Assembly: GCA_004352715.1 (NCBI GenBank)
Contig: SCFE01000118.1
Span: 464,989-528,988 of the forward strand
Length of the DNA: 64,000 nucleotides
Reading direction: 5' to 3'
DNA from: Hofstenia miamia
Lineage: Eukaryota; Xenacoelomorpha; Acoela
How positions within the stretch are numbered: the first letter of the stretch is position 1; each line of letters opens with the position of its first letter. The notes beneath the pieces were generated by a model. That model saw only the letters and a program-made list of their open reading frames with translations. It did no database searches and was not told the origin of the DNA. A program made the translations under genes and the position numbers. Shown piece by piece: positions 35,475-47,776 of this stretch.

Positions 35475-36203
35475 TATTTATACTGTGAATCGATGGTTTG
35501 AGATTTTTTAATGATATCTATTCACAATCCAGAAAATTTCTTATTGTACTCTTGGTGAATTTCAAATTGAATCTCCCTTGAATTCAATCCACACAGATTT
35601 GTAATATCATTGTTGGACATCTTAAATCCATGGAATTAGTGCCTTCAAAATTTCAGGTATCTTCTTCATACATATTGATTCTCGTTGTGGCTTTGTAGTT
35701 TCCTGTTATTTTCTTATCCATTCATGTGTTGTTCTTGGTTTCATATCTAAGGCAAAACACATTCGTTTTCAGTTTTCTCATTCATTGGGACATTGAAGAA
35801 TATTTTGACGAACACTTTGACTTGTTCGATTGTATCGGTTTTATTGAGGCACTGATTTATATATAACTGTGTCACATAAAAATATTAAACTAATGTAAAT
35901 TTGAAATTTTATTTCTGCAATTGGATTGTGGTAAATGGAATTTATTTCTGATTTACTACTGCAATAATGATATTTTAATTGAGTACACTTTTGTATTACT
36001 GCAAGATATTTCTACAAAATAGAAAGAATAATTACAACTGAACAGCTGCAAAGTGATATGCCTAACAAAGAAAAATAATACGAAATAGGATTTTACGAAT
36101 GCAAATTTTAAATTAGGTAAAACAAAATAAAATTTCTCAAACAAATTTGATTTGCAATAATGTGAAATAGAGTTTCACGAATGTGAAATTGAGATGCGAA
36201 TGG

Positions 36204-36240
36204 TATAAATACGCATCACATCGCACCACATGGATCATTG
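36204..36240 (+). promoter_or_regulatory. Possible TATA/initiator core promoter
   Basis: TATAAATA at 36204-36211 with TCATTG at 36235-36240 places a candidate start site about 33 bases downstream, a normal spacing. The region between is GC-richer than its surroundings. The first downstream ATG (36290) opens only seven codons, and TATAAATA is common in such A+T-rich DNA, so support is weak. Confidence 0.2.
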
Positions 36241-36358
36241 CTAAACCTCAACAGCAATTCAAAAACGAAACGACTTTGCGTAACTTAACATGGATCTTTT
36301 TAGAAAAAATTAGAAGAGGTTAATTTTGACAAACTTTATAGTCAGAATATTTTCGCTG

Positions 36359-36430
<72 letters not shown>

Positions 36431-36432
36431 TA
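36359..36432. repeat. (AAT)n microsatellite
   Basis: About 24 uninterrupted AAT/ATA triplets, directly joined to the LINE fragment. Confidence 0.98.
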
Positions 36433-37122
36433 ATCTCCCTCTAGAGAGGGAGATGGGAAAGTGGCAGACTGAGATAGACGGGCATAGGTTTAGGCGGGGT
36501 ATATTCCAGGGAGACAGCTTAGCGCCACTACTGTTTGTAGTTAGCTTAATACCTATAACAGAACGGATAAAGGAGACAGGCATAGGGTATAAGATGGAGA
36601 AGAATGGTAGAGCAGTGAGTCACCTGTGGTACATGGACGACCTGAAGATGTACGCTAGTTCAAGGAAGATGTTGCAGAAGCAAGTGGAGACATTGGAGAA
36701 GGCAAGCAGAGATTCAGGGTTGGAGTTTGGATTAGGAAAGTGTGCAGCAGTGACAATGACTAGAGGCAAGTGTGTGGACGGGGAGGGTTTGAGGACAAGC
36801 AGTGGGGATAAGATTGAGGAAGTCAAGGAGGGGTACAAGTACTTAGGAGTAATAGAGAAGGACAGAACAGATCACGTGGAAATGAAGATGAGGCTAAGGA
36901 AAGAGTACAAGAGGAGAGTAAGGAAGGTACTACAGAAGTCAACATTGAATGGCCAGAACAGCATAAAGGCAATTAATACGTGGGCGATACCAGTGTTGAG
37001 ATATTCGGCAGGAATAGTTAGGTGGAATAAGAATGAACTGAGGGAATTAGACAGGGAGACAAGGAAGATACTAGCAGCAGAGAGAGCATTCAACCTCAAT
37101 GGAGATGTAGATAGGCTGTACA
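36433..37122 (+). mobile_element. R4/Dong-type LINE, 5' truncated
   Basis: A LINE segment begins immediately after the (AAT)n tract. The junction holds a 9-bp inverted repeat (ATCTCCCTC, loop TAGA, GAGGGAGAT at 36433-36454). The right side runs into a 1000-base gap, so the endonuclease end and 3' target junction are unseen. Base composition is clearly more GC-rich than the neighbourhood. Dong elements are reported to insert in TAA repeats, which fits this position. Confidence 0.8.
36453..37122 (+). CDS. Reverse transcriptase of R4/Dong-type LINE (partial)
   Basis: An uninterrupted frame of at least 223 codons, open into the gap. It starts inside the reverse transcriptase domain: RRGIFQGDSLAPLLFVVSL (the GDSLSPLLF region), then HLWYMDDLKMYAS, with the catalytic YMDD intact at about residue 59, then FGLGKCA and YKYLGV. 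The thumb-side text NTWAIPVLRYSAGIVRW and ELDRETRKILAAERA, leading to DVDRLY, is typical of site-specific LINEs of the R2/R4/Dong group that use a restriction-like endonuclease. That endonuclease would lie in the gap. The first third of the polyprotein, including DNA-binding fingers, is missing, so this is a dead 5'-truncated copy despite the intact frame. The first ATG is not a true start. Confidence 0.85.
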
Positions 37123-38122
37123 NNNNNNNNNNNNNNNNNNNNNNNNNNNNNNNNNNNNNNNNNNNNNNNNNNNNNNNNNNNNNNNNNNNNNNNNNNNNNN
37201 NNNNNNNNNNNNNNNNNNNNNNNNNNNNNNNNNNNNNNNNNNNNNNNNNNNNNNNNNNNNNNNNNNNNNNNNNNNNNNNNNNNNNNNNNNNNNNNNNNNN
37301 NNNNNNNNNNNNNNNNNNNNNNNNNNNNNNNNNNNNNNNNNNNNNNNNNNNNNNNNNNNNNNNNNNNNNNNNNNNNNNNNNNNNNNNNNNNNNNNNNNNN
37401 NNNNNNNNNNNNNNNNNNNNNNNNNNNNNNNNNNNNNNNNNNNNNNNNNNNNNNNNNNNNNNNNNNNNNNNNNNNNNNNNNNNNNNNNNNNNNNNNNNNN
37501 NNNNNNNNNNNNNNNNNNNNNNNNNNNNNNNNNNNNNNNNNNNNNNNNNNNNNNNNNNNNNNNNNNNNNNNNNNNNNNNNNNNNNNNNNNNNNNNNNNNN
37601 NNNNNNNNNNNNNNNNNNNNNNNNNNNNNNNNNNNNNNNNNNNNNNNNNNNNNNNNNNNNNNNNNNNNNNNNNNNNNNNNNNNNNNNNNNNNNNNNNNNN
37701 NNNNNNNNNNNNNNNNNNNNNNNNNNNNNNNNNNNNNNNNNNNNNNNNNNNNNNNNNNNNNNNNNNNNNNNNNNNNNNNNNNNNNNNNNNNNNNNNNNNN
37801 NNNNNNNNNNNNNNNNNNNNNNNNNNNNNNNNNNNNNNNNNNNNNNNNNNNNNNNNNNNNNNNNNNNNNNNNNNNNNNNNNNNNNNNNNNNNNNNNNNNN
37901 NNNNNNNNNNNNNNNNNNNNNNNNNNNNNNNNNNNNNNNNNNNNNNNNNNNNNNNNNNNNNNNNNNNNNNNNNNNNNNNNNNNNNNNNNNNNNNNNNNNN
38001 NNNNNNNNNNNNNNNNNNNNNNNNNNNNNNNNNNNNNNNNNNNNNNNNNNNNNNNNNNNNNNNNNNNNNNNNNNNNNNNNNNNNNNNNNNNNNNNNNNNN
38101 NNNNNNNNNNNNNNNNNNNNNN
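37123..38122. other. Assembly gap (1000 N)
   Basis: Exactly 1000 unknown bases. Hides the C-terminal part of the LINE. Confidence 0.99.
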
Positions 38123-38452
38123 GATCTGTAATAATTGACATATCTTTTAGTAGCTTTAATCTTAAGATAAATAAAAATTACAGAAGCTTCGTTTTTAAAG
38201 CTTTACGCTAACATTTACATTAAGAAGCGAGTTCATGCTAGAAAAAATATGTATTGAACTTTTCATTTTATATTGTAGAACCTTAAATTGTTGGCAATTG
38301 GCAGCAGTATGTAAGATAAGAGCTTGTTACCATTTGGCAACAATTTTTTTGCGTTAATTACAAATGTACTCAAATAATTTTGTGTTGTCGCCATTGCTAA
38401 GGCATATTTAGCTAACCAGTGTTTTGATTGACAAAAAATTGAACATATGGGA

Positions 38453-38476
38453 ATATATATATATATATATATATAT
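38453..38476. repeat. (TA)n microsatellite
   Basis: TA tract followed by the same Tc1-like end seen at 21597. Confidence 0.95.
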
Positions 38477-38489
38477 AAACATAATATAT

Positions 38490-38511
38490 ATACTCACCAA
38501 AATTGAGTGAA
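38490..38511 (+). mobile_element. Tc1/mariner-like terminal sequence
   Basis: TA plus CTCACCAAAATTGAGTGAA, identical to 21597-21618. No opposite end was found downstream, so the element is truncated or has a diverged right end. Confidence 0.45.
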
Positions 38512-41500
38512 CATCAATAATTTTTAAGATCTTTATGCTTTATGAAAAGATCTAATACTAAAATTCAAATAAGGTTCCTGCATGGCTCAAGAACAATGAA
38601 AACAGACTCAGCCTTGATGCATGGCATTGCGCTGTGAAGCAACAATATTTTTGCAATTAAGTGCACTAAAATGACACTCACTTTATGAAGAGCTTCCAAA
38701 TATCAAAATTGTAATGTTAGTAATGAGTAATGATAATTATGGGTCATGTCTATACTTCGGCTCGGCTCAGCCTTCTACCGTCTGAAAAGCTAGCAATAAG
38801 TAATCTACCATCGTTTTTTCGTGTAGACATACATTTTTGGGCTTTCATCTTTCAAATTAAAGGAGCTTTTCTATTTATCTTTTCTGTCTGATTGAAGTTA
38901 CAGCTCCAAAGCAAACACTGAATAGCATAATTTTAGTAATGATAATGATTGGATAGGATCCATGTCAATGTGAACTATGACCCATAAGACCTATTGTAAC
39001 ATCGGTGCTGGTTCTTAGTATCGGCCAGTCTAGTGTTTTTTGTAAATATGTTGATAATGACTTTGCATATAATACCAATTTTTTGTTGTAAATAGAAAAC
39101 AGTTTAGAGAGCAGTTTTACAGAGTTGAATGCGCAATCCCAGCGATATTACACTATCACAATATTGTGAGCCGTCTGATTCATTGACACATGGATTACTG
39201 ACCCATGTCCAGCTCTGAATGTGCTATAGTAGAATTGAAGATACATTTTTGAAATATGCATCTGAAATTTTCAGCTAACACAAAGCAAAAAATGCATCAA
39301 AGAGAATTTTGGAAAAAATACAAGATTAAAACGTAGTGGTGACGTATAAAATAAATTTGATGAAAAAGTCATTAGCATTTCTAGATGTCATTGCTTGCAT
39401 AAATCATTCTAGTTCATTTCCACTATTTTACCATGTATTTCATAAATCTCCATTTCAAAAACAATCACCAGCTTCATCCGCCATGTTGTAATAATGCAAC
39501 CGACTTGAATACAAATAACAAATGACCTGAATAAATAAATGAGAAACATTCAATGATAAATGACTAATATCATTGGGTATACATATAAATAAGTGCAATA
39601 CCCAATATATTCAAGACTTATGAACCACACAGTCTAATATTTTCTATGTTTAAAAAAGAAAAATGTGCAATGATGTGTCAAAATAGAATCAAGGTCTTAA
39701 AGTTTATAAAATATTATGTTTGCAAGAACATAATTTCCTTAATAACGTGAAGTATTAGAAAGACAAATGCCTAAAAGTGATGAATTACTGTACATACGTA
39801 GTCATGGAACCATGAGTTTAATAACTTCCATGCTTCCTGATTACTGTTCTGAGGCTATTTAAGGTATTTACTATGTTCATTTGATAAAGGTATTACTAGT
39901 AATGTAAAATGTTGTTCTCCAAATTTTTTAGATATCTGTTGATTTCTTAACCGTAGAGCAACGAGCACTTTTTGAGAATATATTTACATCTGATGTTTAA
40001 ATTCCGAAAATTGTTAAATAGAAACATAATTTCTACTAACAGAAAATTCAATGAGATTATCAAAAATTGGAAGTACATGTACTTGCTAGTGTTTTGCAGA
40101 ATTAATAATCAAGCAAACAAAAAGGCTTATAGGTCACTTTGACCTAGTGTTAATAAATGTTTGTAAAGAATGGCCTCACATTTTGGTTTTTCTGGCTGGT
40201 ATTAATACTTCACTGTTTGACTGCATGAAGTGCTTTCTGGGCGCATTTTGGACATGATGAATTTTAGTCGACACCCCAACAACTCTGCCTAAATGAAAGA
40301 AAATCCAAAACTATTTGAACTAAGTCCCAAACAGATAGGTTGCAGTGTATTTATCGTTAGTGATGAGGGCATTTTTGGTTGGGTTAGCAAACTCAAATAT
40401 GTGAATAATTTTCGGATAAATTTTATTCTTGAGGGACAGAGAGTGACATTTTGCTTCGCACAAAATAGTTTTAATCTAATTTTAATAGTTAGTTTAATAT
40501 ACTTAAAGAAACTCTCAATCAACCAATCAAAAAATTTGATTAAAGTATTGCATGTGCGTGAGCCTATATCAAAATGGTAGTTAGTACAAAGATTCCTAAA
40601 AAATTGTGGGCGATTGGGTTCCGCATGAAAATCAGTACCCACCTGAAACAGATCGTTTTATTATTTAAGTGGAATATTATTTTAATCAGAATTTTTCAAA
40701 ATCAACATTTTGGAGAAATTTATGGTTTTGAAAAATTATTGAAATAAATAACTCAACATTTTAAGAGAAATTAGAACTCAACAAGTTCAACTCTATAAAT
40801 TCACTCACCCAAAAGAAGATATATTTTGAACAATAAATAGTATACAATAAAAGCTATGAAAAGTATTAGATTTTTCCAACCCAAGATATGTCAACCCCTT
40901 TTTTCAGCACTGCAAAATTAAGTGTACATTGAAACTGATGCTCCATATTCACTAGTTCATTCTACTTATAAATGAATGATTCAGTCGGAATGCTCATTAA
41001 AAAGCGCGCGGTAGTAAAATTTATATTCGATAAAGAATAGAATTTTCTTTACTATCTATCTTCTTGTCAAAATCCGCAAAATAAAAAACAAGTGAAACCA
41101 GACGCACACACCTGCAAAAATATATTATTGGGCGAAAGCCGTAAAAGCAAACAATTGATGACATTAATAAATAGACAATAGTTTATTAAACTTTCTAGAG
41201 AATTAATAGGTAAGTGATTGGATATTCAGAACTAAATTGCCTAGCCTGATGTGTCTACAAGGAAGAATGCATTCTGAATTCCTTTTTCCATTGAAATTCA
41301 CTCAAAAACTTAAATTGAGTAAACATATTTATTTTAGAGTCACTTTCGGATTGACTCACTTCTTTGCCATTTCATTTGCTACACATAAAAGCTACGGCAA
41401 GTTTACAGTCAAGATCATGGACATGAGTTGAACTTGAACAACTGCGAAGTTAAGGTTATAACAAAAAGGGTGGTAAACAGAAATGTAAAAACACTTGGAA

Positions 41501-43090
41501 GTTTAGCAGATTTAAAGATAAAACTAAAATCAGAGCAATGGGATTTACTAAGGATGCCTTTTTTCCTTAAAATAAGGATATCAAAAATTACATAGGAAAT
41601 TCTTTGGTATTCACTTAGTGGTATATTTGCCCTCTATGAAATAATCTTGAATGCACTACTGAGTAAGAGAGCTTAAGTCAGCATTTTCTTACATAAGAAG
41701 ATTCTAGGTCATCAATATGTTGCCATCTACATTTTTATCTTTTCTTTTTCGTTTCTTGTAATTGATATACATTCTAAATTGTTCAAACGAAATTGAATTT
41801 CAAAATGGATTTTGCTTTTGAATTTTTCCAAAAGACATTACTTCGGATTTTTCTGCAAAAGTATTAATGTTTTTTATCAATTGACAGGAATTTTTTAAAT
41901 GTAAGTTAATTATTTTTTGTAGAAGAATGAAATGAAGGTTCTTTACGTAAGTTTAAACCATAAATTACATGTATTGAATAGAGTTGAACTTAAGGGAGAA
42001 TGGAATATACATAACGGCCTACCATTGCAATAATGCAATGTATCATACATGTCACATGCACTAAATCTTAGCGCATTAGGACGCTATAATTTTTGCTTCA
42101 AATTAAAAGCAAGCAACCTATTTGTATCGATATTTTTATTGTTTTGGGTGTGTATTGATATCATACTAACTTCAAGAAGTGTTTTGGCGTTTGTATTAAA
42201 TTGCCCTAAGACATAATTCGGCAAGTTAATTCAATTTTTCGAGTAATATTTGTATTTTTTAGACAAAGTCGCAACGTCAAAACATGAATTTTGAATTGTG
42301 TTAGACTAATGAAGAATTATCTATAACATTGCATTGTTTCATACACAAATATAATAATTTGAACACAGAAATATATTAAAAGTGTATCAGCTTACCTCCT
42401 TTTCCTCAACTAAGTGATATCTTAATCTCTTGTTGCTTTACTACCTTTAGCATTTTGTAAGTTAACTTTGCAATCAGAGTGTACTATTATTTTTTGTTAA
42501 ATATTTAAAAATTAATGAGAACACCTTTCAACTTCAAAAAATAATTTATTGAAATATGTGCACTTGTTTTTCAATATAATTCACAGTTTACAATGTGATA
42601 GATCAGCGATGCAAAGGGGAAATATGTCAGAGGGGCACATTGTTTTCAAGTTAAACAACGGGTTCAACTTACCGGTATACTTTTGGATTTGCAGACGAAA
42701 AACTATACAAATAAACATGCTAATTGATATCATTTATGAAGGCCTGCTATACATTAAAAATGAATTGCAAGTAATATAAAACAGCCTTCCAACAACTCAT
42801 ATAACCGGACTAGATGTGAGTTTCATTATGCCTTGATCCAGCCGCGTACCGCCACCATGGCATCGCTGCCCCGCTGTGATAGATGGATTGATTTTGTTTT
42901 ATTATTTGTAGAAACCATATCAAAGCAGTGATCTTGATTAGTGAGCTCATCTAAAGAAGGCTCACATACACGCACTTCCGCAAAATATAGGTTCCTGTGT
43001 ATTATATTTGCAATTTTTATCAATCAATTAGGAAAATCGAATGCATTATAAATTTTGTGTTTGTTCTAATCTCGTTGAATTTACTACAAG
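38512..43090. other. A+T-rich noncoding stretch
   Basis: About 4.6 kb without a recognised gene. Overlapping opposite-strand open frames at 40289-40642 lack motifs. A GC-richer 80-bp patch lies at 42830-42890. Confidence 0.4.
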
Positions 43091-43098
43091 GGCACATT

Positions 43099-43653
43099 CA
43101 GGGTTTGAACATGGTCGACCCCTTCAGTTGGTTGGGTTGGGTCAACTATTTGGTCCGGGTCGGGTCGAATGTTTTTTGAAAATCGTATCATGTAGTGTCA
43201 TTCAATAACGTTGACATTAATTACTGGTTTGCTACATTGAGTGATTAAGCGGTGTGTTACATGTAACTGTTTCATCCCATTACAACTAATGCATAGCAAA
43301 GCGTTTAATTTTTCCACAACTTCCTACATATTTATGCGTGAAGCTACATACATTTTGTTTATTTTAGGTGCATTTTGTCGTTTTCAAACCTAATCCCCAC
43401 TAAAATTCATCTATGCTGCTTTGAATAGTTTGTAGTGCAGGCTAGTTTCATAAATGATCAAGGGATAGTTTGGAGAAATTCGTTTTCTACCACTTCATTA
43501 AGTTTTAGTTTTACTGGGTTTAAGCCATATTTAATATGCTTAAAATGAGTAATTCATTCGACGGGCCCAAATGAGCAAGTCGGTCCCAGTCTGATCAAAT
43601 TTAGGAAGACGGGTAGGGTCGGGTCCAAAAAGTTTGACCTGTTTTCAGGCCTG
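43099..43653. mobile_element. hAT-like MITE with GGGTC repeats
   Basis: Ends CAGGGTTTGAACATGGTC and (inward from right) CAGGCCTGAAAACAGGTC, flanked by octamers GGCACATT (43091-43098) and GGTCCATT (43654-43661), which match at six of eight positions. Both subterminal regions repeat GGGTC/GGTCGGG. 555 bp, noncoding. Confidence 0.82.
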
Positions 43654-44429
43654 GGTCCATTTAGCTTTTCTAATTAAATGTCTTTAAAAAGCACTGCATA
43701 AAATGTAATGAAGCAATTGCTATCCATTCATTCCACATTTCAAATTCTTGAATTAAAATTCTGAAGTAATAACAAATAAACATCAAAATTTTTTATTGAA
43801 AATAACTTCTGTTTAAATGAAATGGCTTCAAACAAACACGGCTAAAAACTTTCGATGACAAAATCCTCCAATTTTAACTGCCTTTTGACTAATAAAAGTA
43901 GAAATATAAGTGTAGGTGGTACACTTCATAAGTGCTCTTCTAGTTATTTCAAAATACGCTTATTGCACTTACATAGTGCATTTGTTTTTGAAACACTTAA
44001 TTTTTTAACACCCCTGCTTTGCAATGTGAAAATTAAATATTGTTATACAAGTAATTCCGCTGCATGCTTGTTGTCACTTAGAACTGAATTCCCTCCAACA
44101 GTCTACGTTAGCCATTCTTTTCCAATTATGCTCATCCAGGAAAATCCATGTGCTGTTATATACAAGCCTCTTGAAGACTTTAACCCTATTTGATTACTAC
44201 TCACAAGTTGTGGAGCTTTGTAATTTCTTAATTTTAAGCAGCCTAGCGTCTGTTTTAAAGGACAAACCGTTTTTCCACATTTACAAAAAATTTTCTCCAA
44301 GCCTATTTCCAAATTTGAAAATCTTGGGGCATTGGTAGGTCTATTGGGTAACATACATTAATGCAATGTTGAAAATTTCTGTTAAAGCTTATTACGGTGG
44401 CAGAGATTGTTGAATAGATTAAAAAATTT

Positions 44430-44592
44430 TCCTAGAAGCTTTCGAATTTTTCAAAAAGTTTTAAATTTTTTCCATGCTTGGTGTTAATGTATTTAGAAGG
44501 TTTTGAGCAACTGGAGACAACAAAGAACTTTGATGGTTTCTTGATATGTGCAAAGATATTCCAAACCCATTGAGGCGTGCCGTGCGCAAAGT
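44430..44592 (+). repeat. Diverged dispersed repeat, copy B
   Basis: Plus-strand match to minus-strand 1240-1390, with the GAGGCGTGCCGTGC core at 44571-44584. Confidence 0.5.
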
Positions 44593-44659
44593 CAGAGGTC
44601 ACGGGGACAAGGTCAGTGCGTGAATTTAGTGGGTGAAAGAAAGACGAAACTCTCCTCTA

Positions 44660-44775
44660 TCATGTGGTGCCTTCATTTTGAGCATACCATTAATAGTTTT
44701 TGAGCTATCAGCGTTTAAAATTTTTATGGGATCATGAAAAATTTTTAAAAATCACCATGATGCTTAAGGTTAATG
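44660..44775 (+). repeat. Diverged repeat with TAGTTTTTGAGCTATC
   Basis: Resembles 52060-52175 in the same orientation: TAGTTTTTGAG(C/A)TATC, then GC(G/A)TTTAAA, later TTAAGGTTA. Low complexity around it limits confidence. Confidence 0.4.
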
Positions 44776-45366
44776 ACATTTGGTGAATTTTCTCTATTGT
44801 TGTTAACGTGGAAAAAGTTATATTAGATATTCGAATTCCACCAAAGATTCTTACATTTGATGACATCATAAGAATAATCATGGCCGGGCATTTCTGAACA
44901 TTCCTATTTGATAGTGCCGACAAGCTTCATTTTAAAATCATAATCCAATCCAAATTTCGATTGAGGAAGAAAATCCTCACTTCCCAAGCACGAGGGATCC
45001 AAAAAAGACCAGGTCAAATATGGTTAAACCAGCCTTTATCTAGAACATATTAGATTTCAATTGCTCTTGCAATTACTGTAAATATATATTAATAAATGAA
45101 CTTTTATACTGGCAAAAAATTTTCACTTTACACCTAACCTCACGAATTTTGCATTGTTTGACATTATTTGTGTTCTAAAATTTTGAATGATTCATTGAGA
45201 ATGGGTGGACACTGGAAAGTAGACATTTCCGAAATTACTTCATAAAACAGATGTTTTATATTCAAAAAAGAAAGTCAAAGATGCAGCTAAATTATTGACT
45301 TTAATCAATGCAGAATATTTGACATTCTTCCAAATAATGGATAATTTTAACCCATCCACTGTCAGT

Positions 45367-45467
45367 GGTCCATATATGGGCGCTTTAATAAAAGCAGGTT
45401 AATTGCATATGGTCCATATATGGGCGCTTTTATAAAAGCAGGTTAACTGCCAATGGTCCATATATGG
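45367..45467 (+). repeat. 44-bp tandem repeat with CArG boxes
   Basis: Units start at 45367, 45411 and 45455, each beginning GGTCCATATATGG. The first two are full and nearly identical; the third stops after the CCATATATGG core. CCATATATGG (45370-45379, 45414-45423, 45458-45467) is a perfect CC(A/T)6GG palindrome, the MADS/SRF binding consensus. A CCACTGTCAGTGG palindrome precedes the array at 45356-45368. Function is unknown; this could also be a subterminal transposon repeat. Confidence 0.85.
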
Positions 45468-47361
45468 TTTCTTGTTAATTTTTCTTTTATTTTCGTAAAA
45501 GTTTTATTGTCCAATTGGAGCTAAAACTTGACAGTTTTAAATTATATTTATATTATTAGGTTTCATTTACAGGGTATGTTGATAATGCGGACTTTTTATT
45601 GAAACAAATTCAAATATTAATTTGTTAAAAATAGTGGTATTGGGTTGATATAGACACCCTTGGGTCTTGACAGTCAATGCATTGACCTTTGGTCAACAGA
45701 GGAATTCCCGATTCAAATCTTTGTTTTCATTCAAGTATACTGCAACTGAAAAGTGAACACATTTGTAGCATAATGTAAAATGTTTTCATCATTGATTTAC
45801 AACTAACAAACTACGAAGGAAGATATAATAATGGTACATTCATGAAACATTAAACAAGTCAAAACAAAATTTTTGTTTTCAATGATCATTTTACCAAGCT
45901 AACAAATGCTAATGAATTTTCTTAAGCAGATCTTTCTTTTCTCTATATCCAAAAGCTGGGAGTTCACTTTATCAGTATCATCCTCAATGCTATGAAATTT
46001 TTTGAAAATGGGAAAAAACTACCGTTTGTTTTCAATGCACACTTCAACTACAAAATAGTAGGGATGATTAAGCAAGAATAATTCTGTAATATATGTCCAT
46101 CTGCTGAAACATACTTTTAAGCTAATTCAAATGCTGCACCAAAGCTAAGGCTTAGACTATTAAAAATTTTTTCAGGACTTCCATACACTGGAAATCAATG
46201 GGGTAAAGGCTTGAAAAATAACGGTATACACTATTTGCCATTTTCAAAAAATATGAAAAAGAGGTATCACATATAAAAAATGAAATATATTGTGGAAGAA
46301 TGAGTTATCCTGTCAGATCAGTGATGTAGGTAGCTAATCAATGCACGTGAGACTAATCGTAAGGACAATTTTTCTAGGATATCATAAACAATGGCAGCGG
46401 TAATTGAAAAATGTCAGTCAAAAGCTAGAAAAAAATTAGAATTTGTACCGATAAGTACGTGAAAATAGTGAAATTGTTTTGCCACATAGTGAAAATGATA
46501 GTGTATGAAATTTCTTAAGGAAAAGACATTTTCTTAATTTAATATTTTAGGTGGTATATTCAACAAAATTGGAATGTGGTGAGATGCACATTAAGGTATT
46601 ATTTTTGCAATATAGTAACAGTGTCTGGGATCTCTACACTGGAGCTATGGGTCACTCAAGATAGCATCAAAATGTTCCCGTTAAAAAAACCTTATATGCG
46701 TTCACAAAGATTTTGGAAACTATACATGATATTACTAGACAGAGCTAGTATATTAAGGAGATATTAATTGGTATTTGGATGCATACAGTATACATTAGTA
46801 CAATTTAAATAATAAATGAATCGAAGCAAATTGACATGCACCATTAGCAACATTTAAAACTTTCGTCCAAATTTAGAAATGGGTGGGGAATGCAAAATAC
46901 GTTGATGAAGGATAAATGATATTAGAAGCAGTAACTACATCTCAGTATCTTGACATTTCTAAAAGTCATGACATGGCTAACATACCAACAAAATCAAAAT
47001 TTTAAGTATTTCTAAACTAAATTTGGTTTAAAATACTTAATAAAATATCAAAAAAATCAAATTATTATGTAAAAGCAATTGATCATAAAAAATTGCACAA
47101 TTTCATCATTGAAAACACCAAAATGGTTCATTTTTTTAGAGGTTGCGTTGGGTGGGATTTCTCTTTGTTGAATGCCTTTTGGGTTGGATTATTTCAGAAA
47201 AATTATAATCTTTTGCAGCACTGTTTTTGGCAATTAAATGATTTCTGCATTCACCAAAACTACGTTATTGAAATGGGAGTTTGCAGTATTTTCCTATAAG
47301 GAAAGGTTTGTGCTAAAATTAAGCTCAGCAAGGTTTGATAACATCTCAATCATCAATCTAA
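45468..47361. other. A+T-rich noncoding stretch
   Basis: No supported feature. Confidence 0.4.
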
Positions 47362-47776
47362 CAGGGTTCCTGGTAAGCCAAGTTATCGTGTCAATACTTT
47401 AAAAAACACTCTAAAACCGAGTCAATGCTTAAACAAATATTTATATTCAAATTTAGTAATTTCCAATAATCCTATTTTAAATTTGAACAACCAACTGGTT
47501 TACTCAACATTGATGAGAAACAAGAGCAGCAGCATTGCCAAGACTGAAAAAAAATTATATTATTCCAATATCACCATCATTATATGAGAGAAGTTTTTCA
47601 GCTGTATGGAAAATTATTAGAAATAATAGGCCCAAAACCTATTCAAACACTTTGGAATCAATAAAATTGTTGGAAATCTAAGACTCGCCTACTGACAGAT
47701 ATTTGTTTTTATCCCTTAATTTTTTCTACCGGGTCAACAACTGGTTATCGAATTACAGATCACAGGGACATTTCTG
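47362..47776 (+). mobile_element. hAT remnant, copy 2 (empty site)
   Basis: Homologous to 31109-32335 but without the nested element. Runs from CAGGGTTCC at 47362 to CATTTCTG at 47776. Flanking octamers do not match, and the left end is diverged. Encodes the C-terminal dimerisation region of an hAT transposase. Confidence 0.75.
47532..47681 (+). pseudogene. hAT transposase dimerisation domain, C-terminal fragment
   Basis: An open frame of about 50 codons ends at a TAA at 47679-47681. It reads ALPRLKKNYIIPISPSLYER, then RSFSAVWKIIRNNRPKTYS, and ends with ESIKLLEI. In intact hAT transposases this is the last segment, in which an (S/A)ER(V/S)FS motif and following helices mediate dimerisation and complete the catalytic fold. 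Upstream sequence in this frame has stops, and the catalytic region is absent, so it is a relic. It is better preserved than copy 1 at 31532. Confidence 0.82.

Larger units (their letters stand above)
32344..36203. other. Mostly A+T-rich noncoding stretch
   Basis: Contains dispersed repeat X (32868-33050) and a somewhat GC-richer part at about 34480-35700, in which a minus-strand open frame lies at 35205-35474. Nothing else recognised. Confidence 0.4.
43662..45366. other. A+T-rich stretch with dispersed repeats
   Basis: Contains the copy B repeat (44430-44592) and a segment at about 44660-44775. Otherwise nothing recognised. Confidence 0.4.

Noticed and set aside
37071-38141. Long minus-strand frame over the second 1000-N gap
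   Set aside because: Gap artefact. The real coding strand here is plus (LINE reverse transcriptase).
40289-40642. 117-codon minus-strand frame overlapping a 95-codon plus-strand frame
   Set aside because: Overlapping frames on both strands with no motif. The end CAGGTGGGTACTG looks like an hAT terminus, but no partner end was found.
42842-42925. ATG in an excellent Kozak context (GCCACCATGG)
   Set aside because: Opens only about 20 codons. No supporting domain or promoter.
45655-45720. T-loop-like GATTCAAATC suggesting a tRNA
   Set aside because: No acceptor stem, D-arm or anticodon arm could be built around it.
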